Assembly (NCBI GenBank): GCA_039029315.1
Contig: JBCCGK010000057.1
Location: forward strand, 8,835 to 72,834
Length of the DNA: 64,000 nt
Reading direction: 5' to 3'
Source: JBCCCJ01 sp039029315
GTDB taxonomy: Bacteria; Bacteroidota; Bacteroidia; J057
Below, piece after piece: positions 63,900-64,000 of the stretch; position 1 is the stretch's first letter; every line of letters begins with the position of its first letter. Under the pieces are notes generated by a model that did not search any database, had not been told where the DNA came from, and saw nothing but the letters and a program-made list of their open reading frames with translations. The position numbers and the translations under genes are program-made.

Positions 63900-64000
63900 A
63901 TGTCAAGACCACGCAGAAAATTTAGTCGGGAGTTTAAACTCCAAGCCATCGAACAAAGTTACACATGTGAAAGTATTGCCGAATTAGCCTCTGATTTAGA
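63900..64000 (+). CDS. IS3-family transposase OrfA, N-terminal part (cut by window edge)
   Basis: The frame starts at ATG 63900 and runs off the right edge after 33 codons. MSRPRRKFSREFKLQAIEQ followed by IAELASDL is the start of the HTH_Tnp_1-type OrfA of IS3-family elements, which binds the terminal repeats. The left end of the element is probably at or near TTTACTTGGACAGTGAG (63854-63870), which shares TTGGACA with the inverted ends at 30148-30281. The missing right part should hold the rest of OrfA and the integrase-like OrfB. Confidence 0.85.
   Translation, partial: MSRPRRKFSREFKLQAIEQSYTCESIAELASDL

Overview
The window comes from a Bacteroidota chromosome of moderate GC, probably a Saprospiria- or Cytophagia-like environmental or marine lineage; this placement is inferred from gene families, not from a marker gene. 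Three large secreted proteins end in a type IX secretion (T9SS) sorting domain. There is a TonB-dependent receptor, several TPR- or propeller-sensor histidine kinases, a receiver-kinase-receiver-AraC hybrid, and -7 promoter boxes close to the Bacteroidota TAnnTTTG consensus. No rRNA, tRNA or CRISPR array is visible. Most genes lie on the minus strand.

Layout. 1-3.3 kb: start of a response regulator, then a two-gene surface-fibre cassette (DUF1566-type protein plus a YadA-head/S74 fibre). 3.5-10.8 kb: membrane fatty-acid hydroxylase, a TonB receptor/TPR-adenylate cyclase operon, a Crp/Fnr-like regulator and a small outer-membrane protein. 11.4-14 kb: TPR histidine kinase. 14.4-29.6 kb: a five-gene operon of very large proteins without signal peptides (1379-aa protein, S74 tail-fibre-like protein, subtilase, DUF6603-like protein, 699-aa protein). 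This is the best candidate for an undescribed system. 30-34.3 kb: a T9SS cargo and a SUKH-like immunity-type pseudogene split by a small transposable element. 34.7-39.6 kb: operon of an adenylation-domain/membrane-flavoprotein fusion, an enoyl-CoA hydratase and an envelope protein. 39.8-42.9 kb: a second copy of the fibre cassette. 43-55.7 kb: signalling cluster with three histidine kinases, a hybrid AraC regulator and a beta-propeller surface protein. 55.9-63.5 kb: two T9SS cargos and an X-Pro dipeptidyl-peptidase-like hydrolase. 63.9 kb: start of an IS3-type transposase gene cut by the window end.

Small non-autonomous elements are frequent: three copies of a 160-161-bp MITE with 3-bp TNA duplications that carries a terminator-like hairpin, a 130-bp ISL3-type MITE with an 8-bp duplication, a 205-bp palindromic element with a 5-bp duplication inside the SUKH gene, and IS3-associated repeat fragments.

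Five minus-strand transcription units (both fibre cassettes, the 982-aa T9SS cargo, the propeller surface protein and the 301-aa kinase) share one promoter design: two GGAC-type boxes exactly 21 bp apart, placed at a fixed distance upstream of a TAnnTTTG-like box. This suggests one regulon that controls cell-surface proteins.
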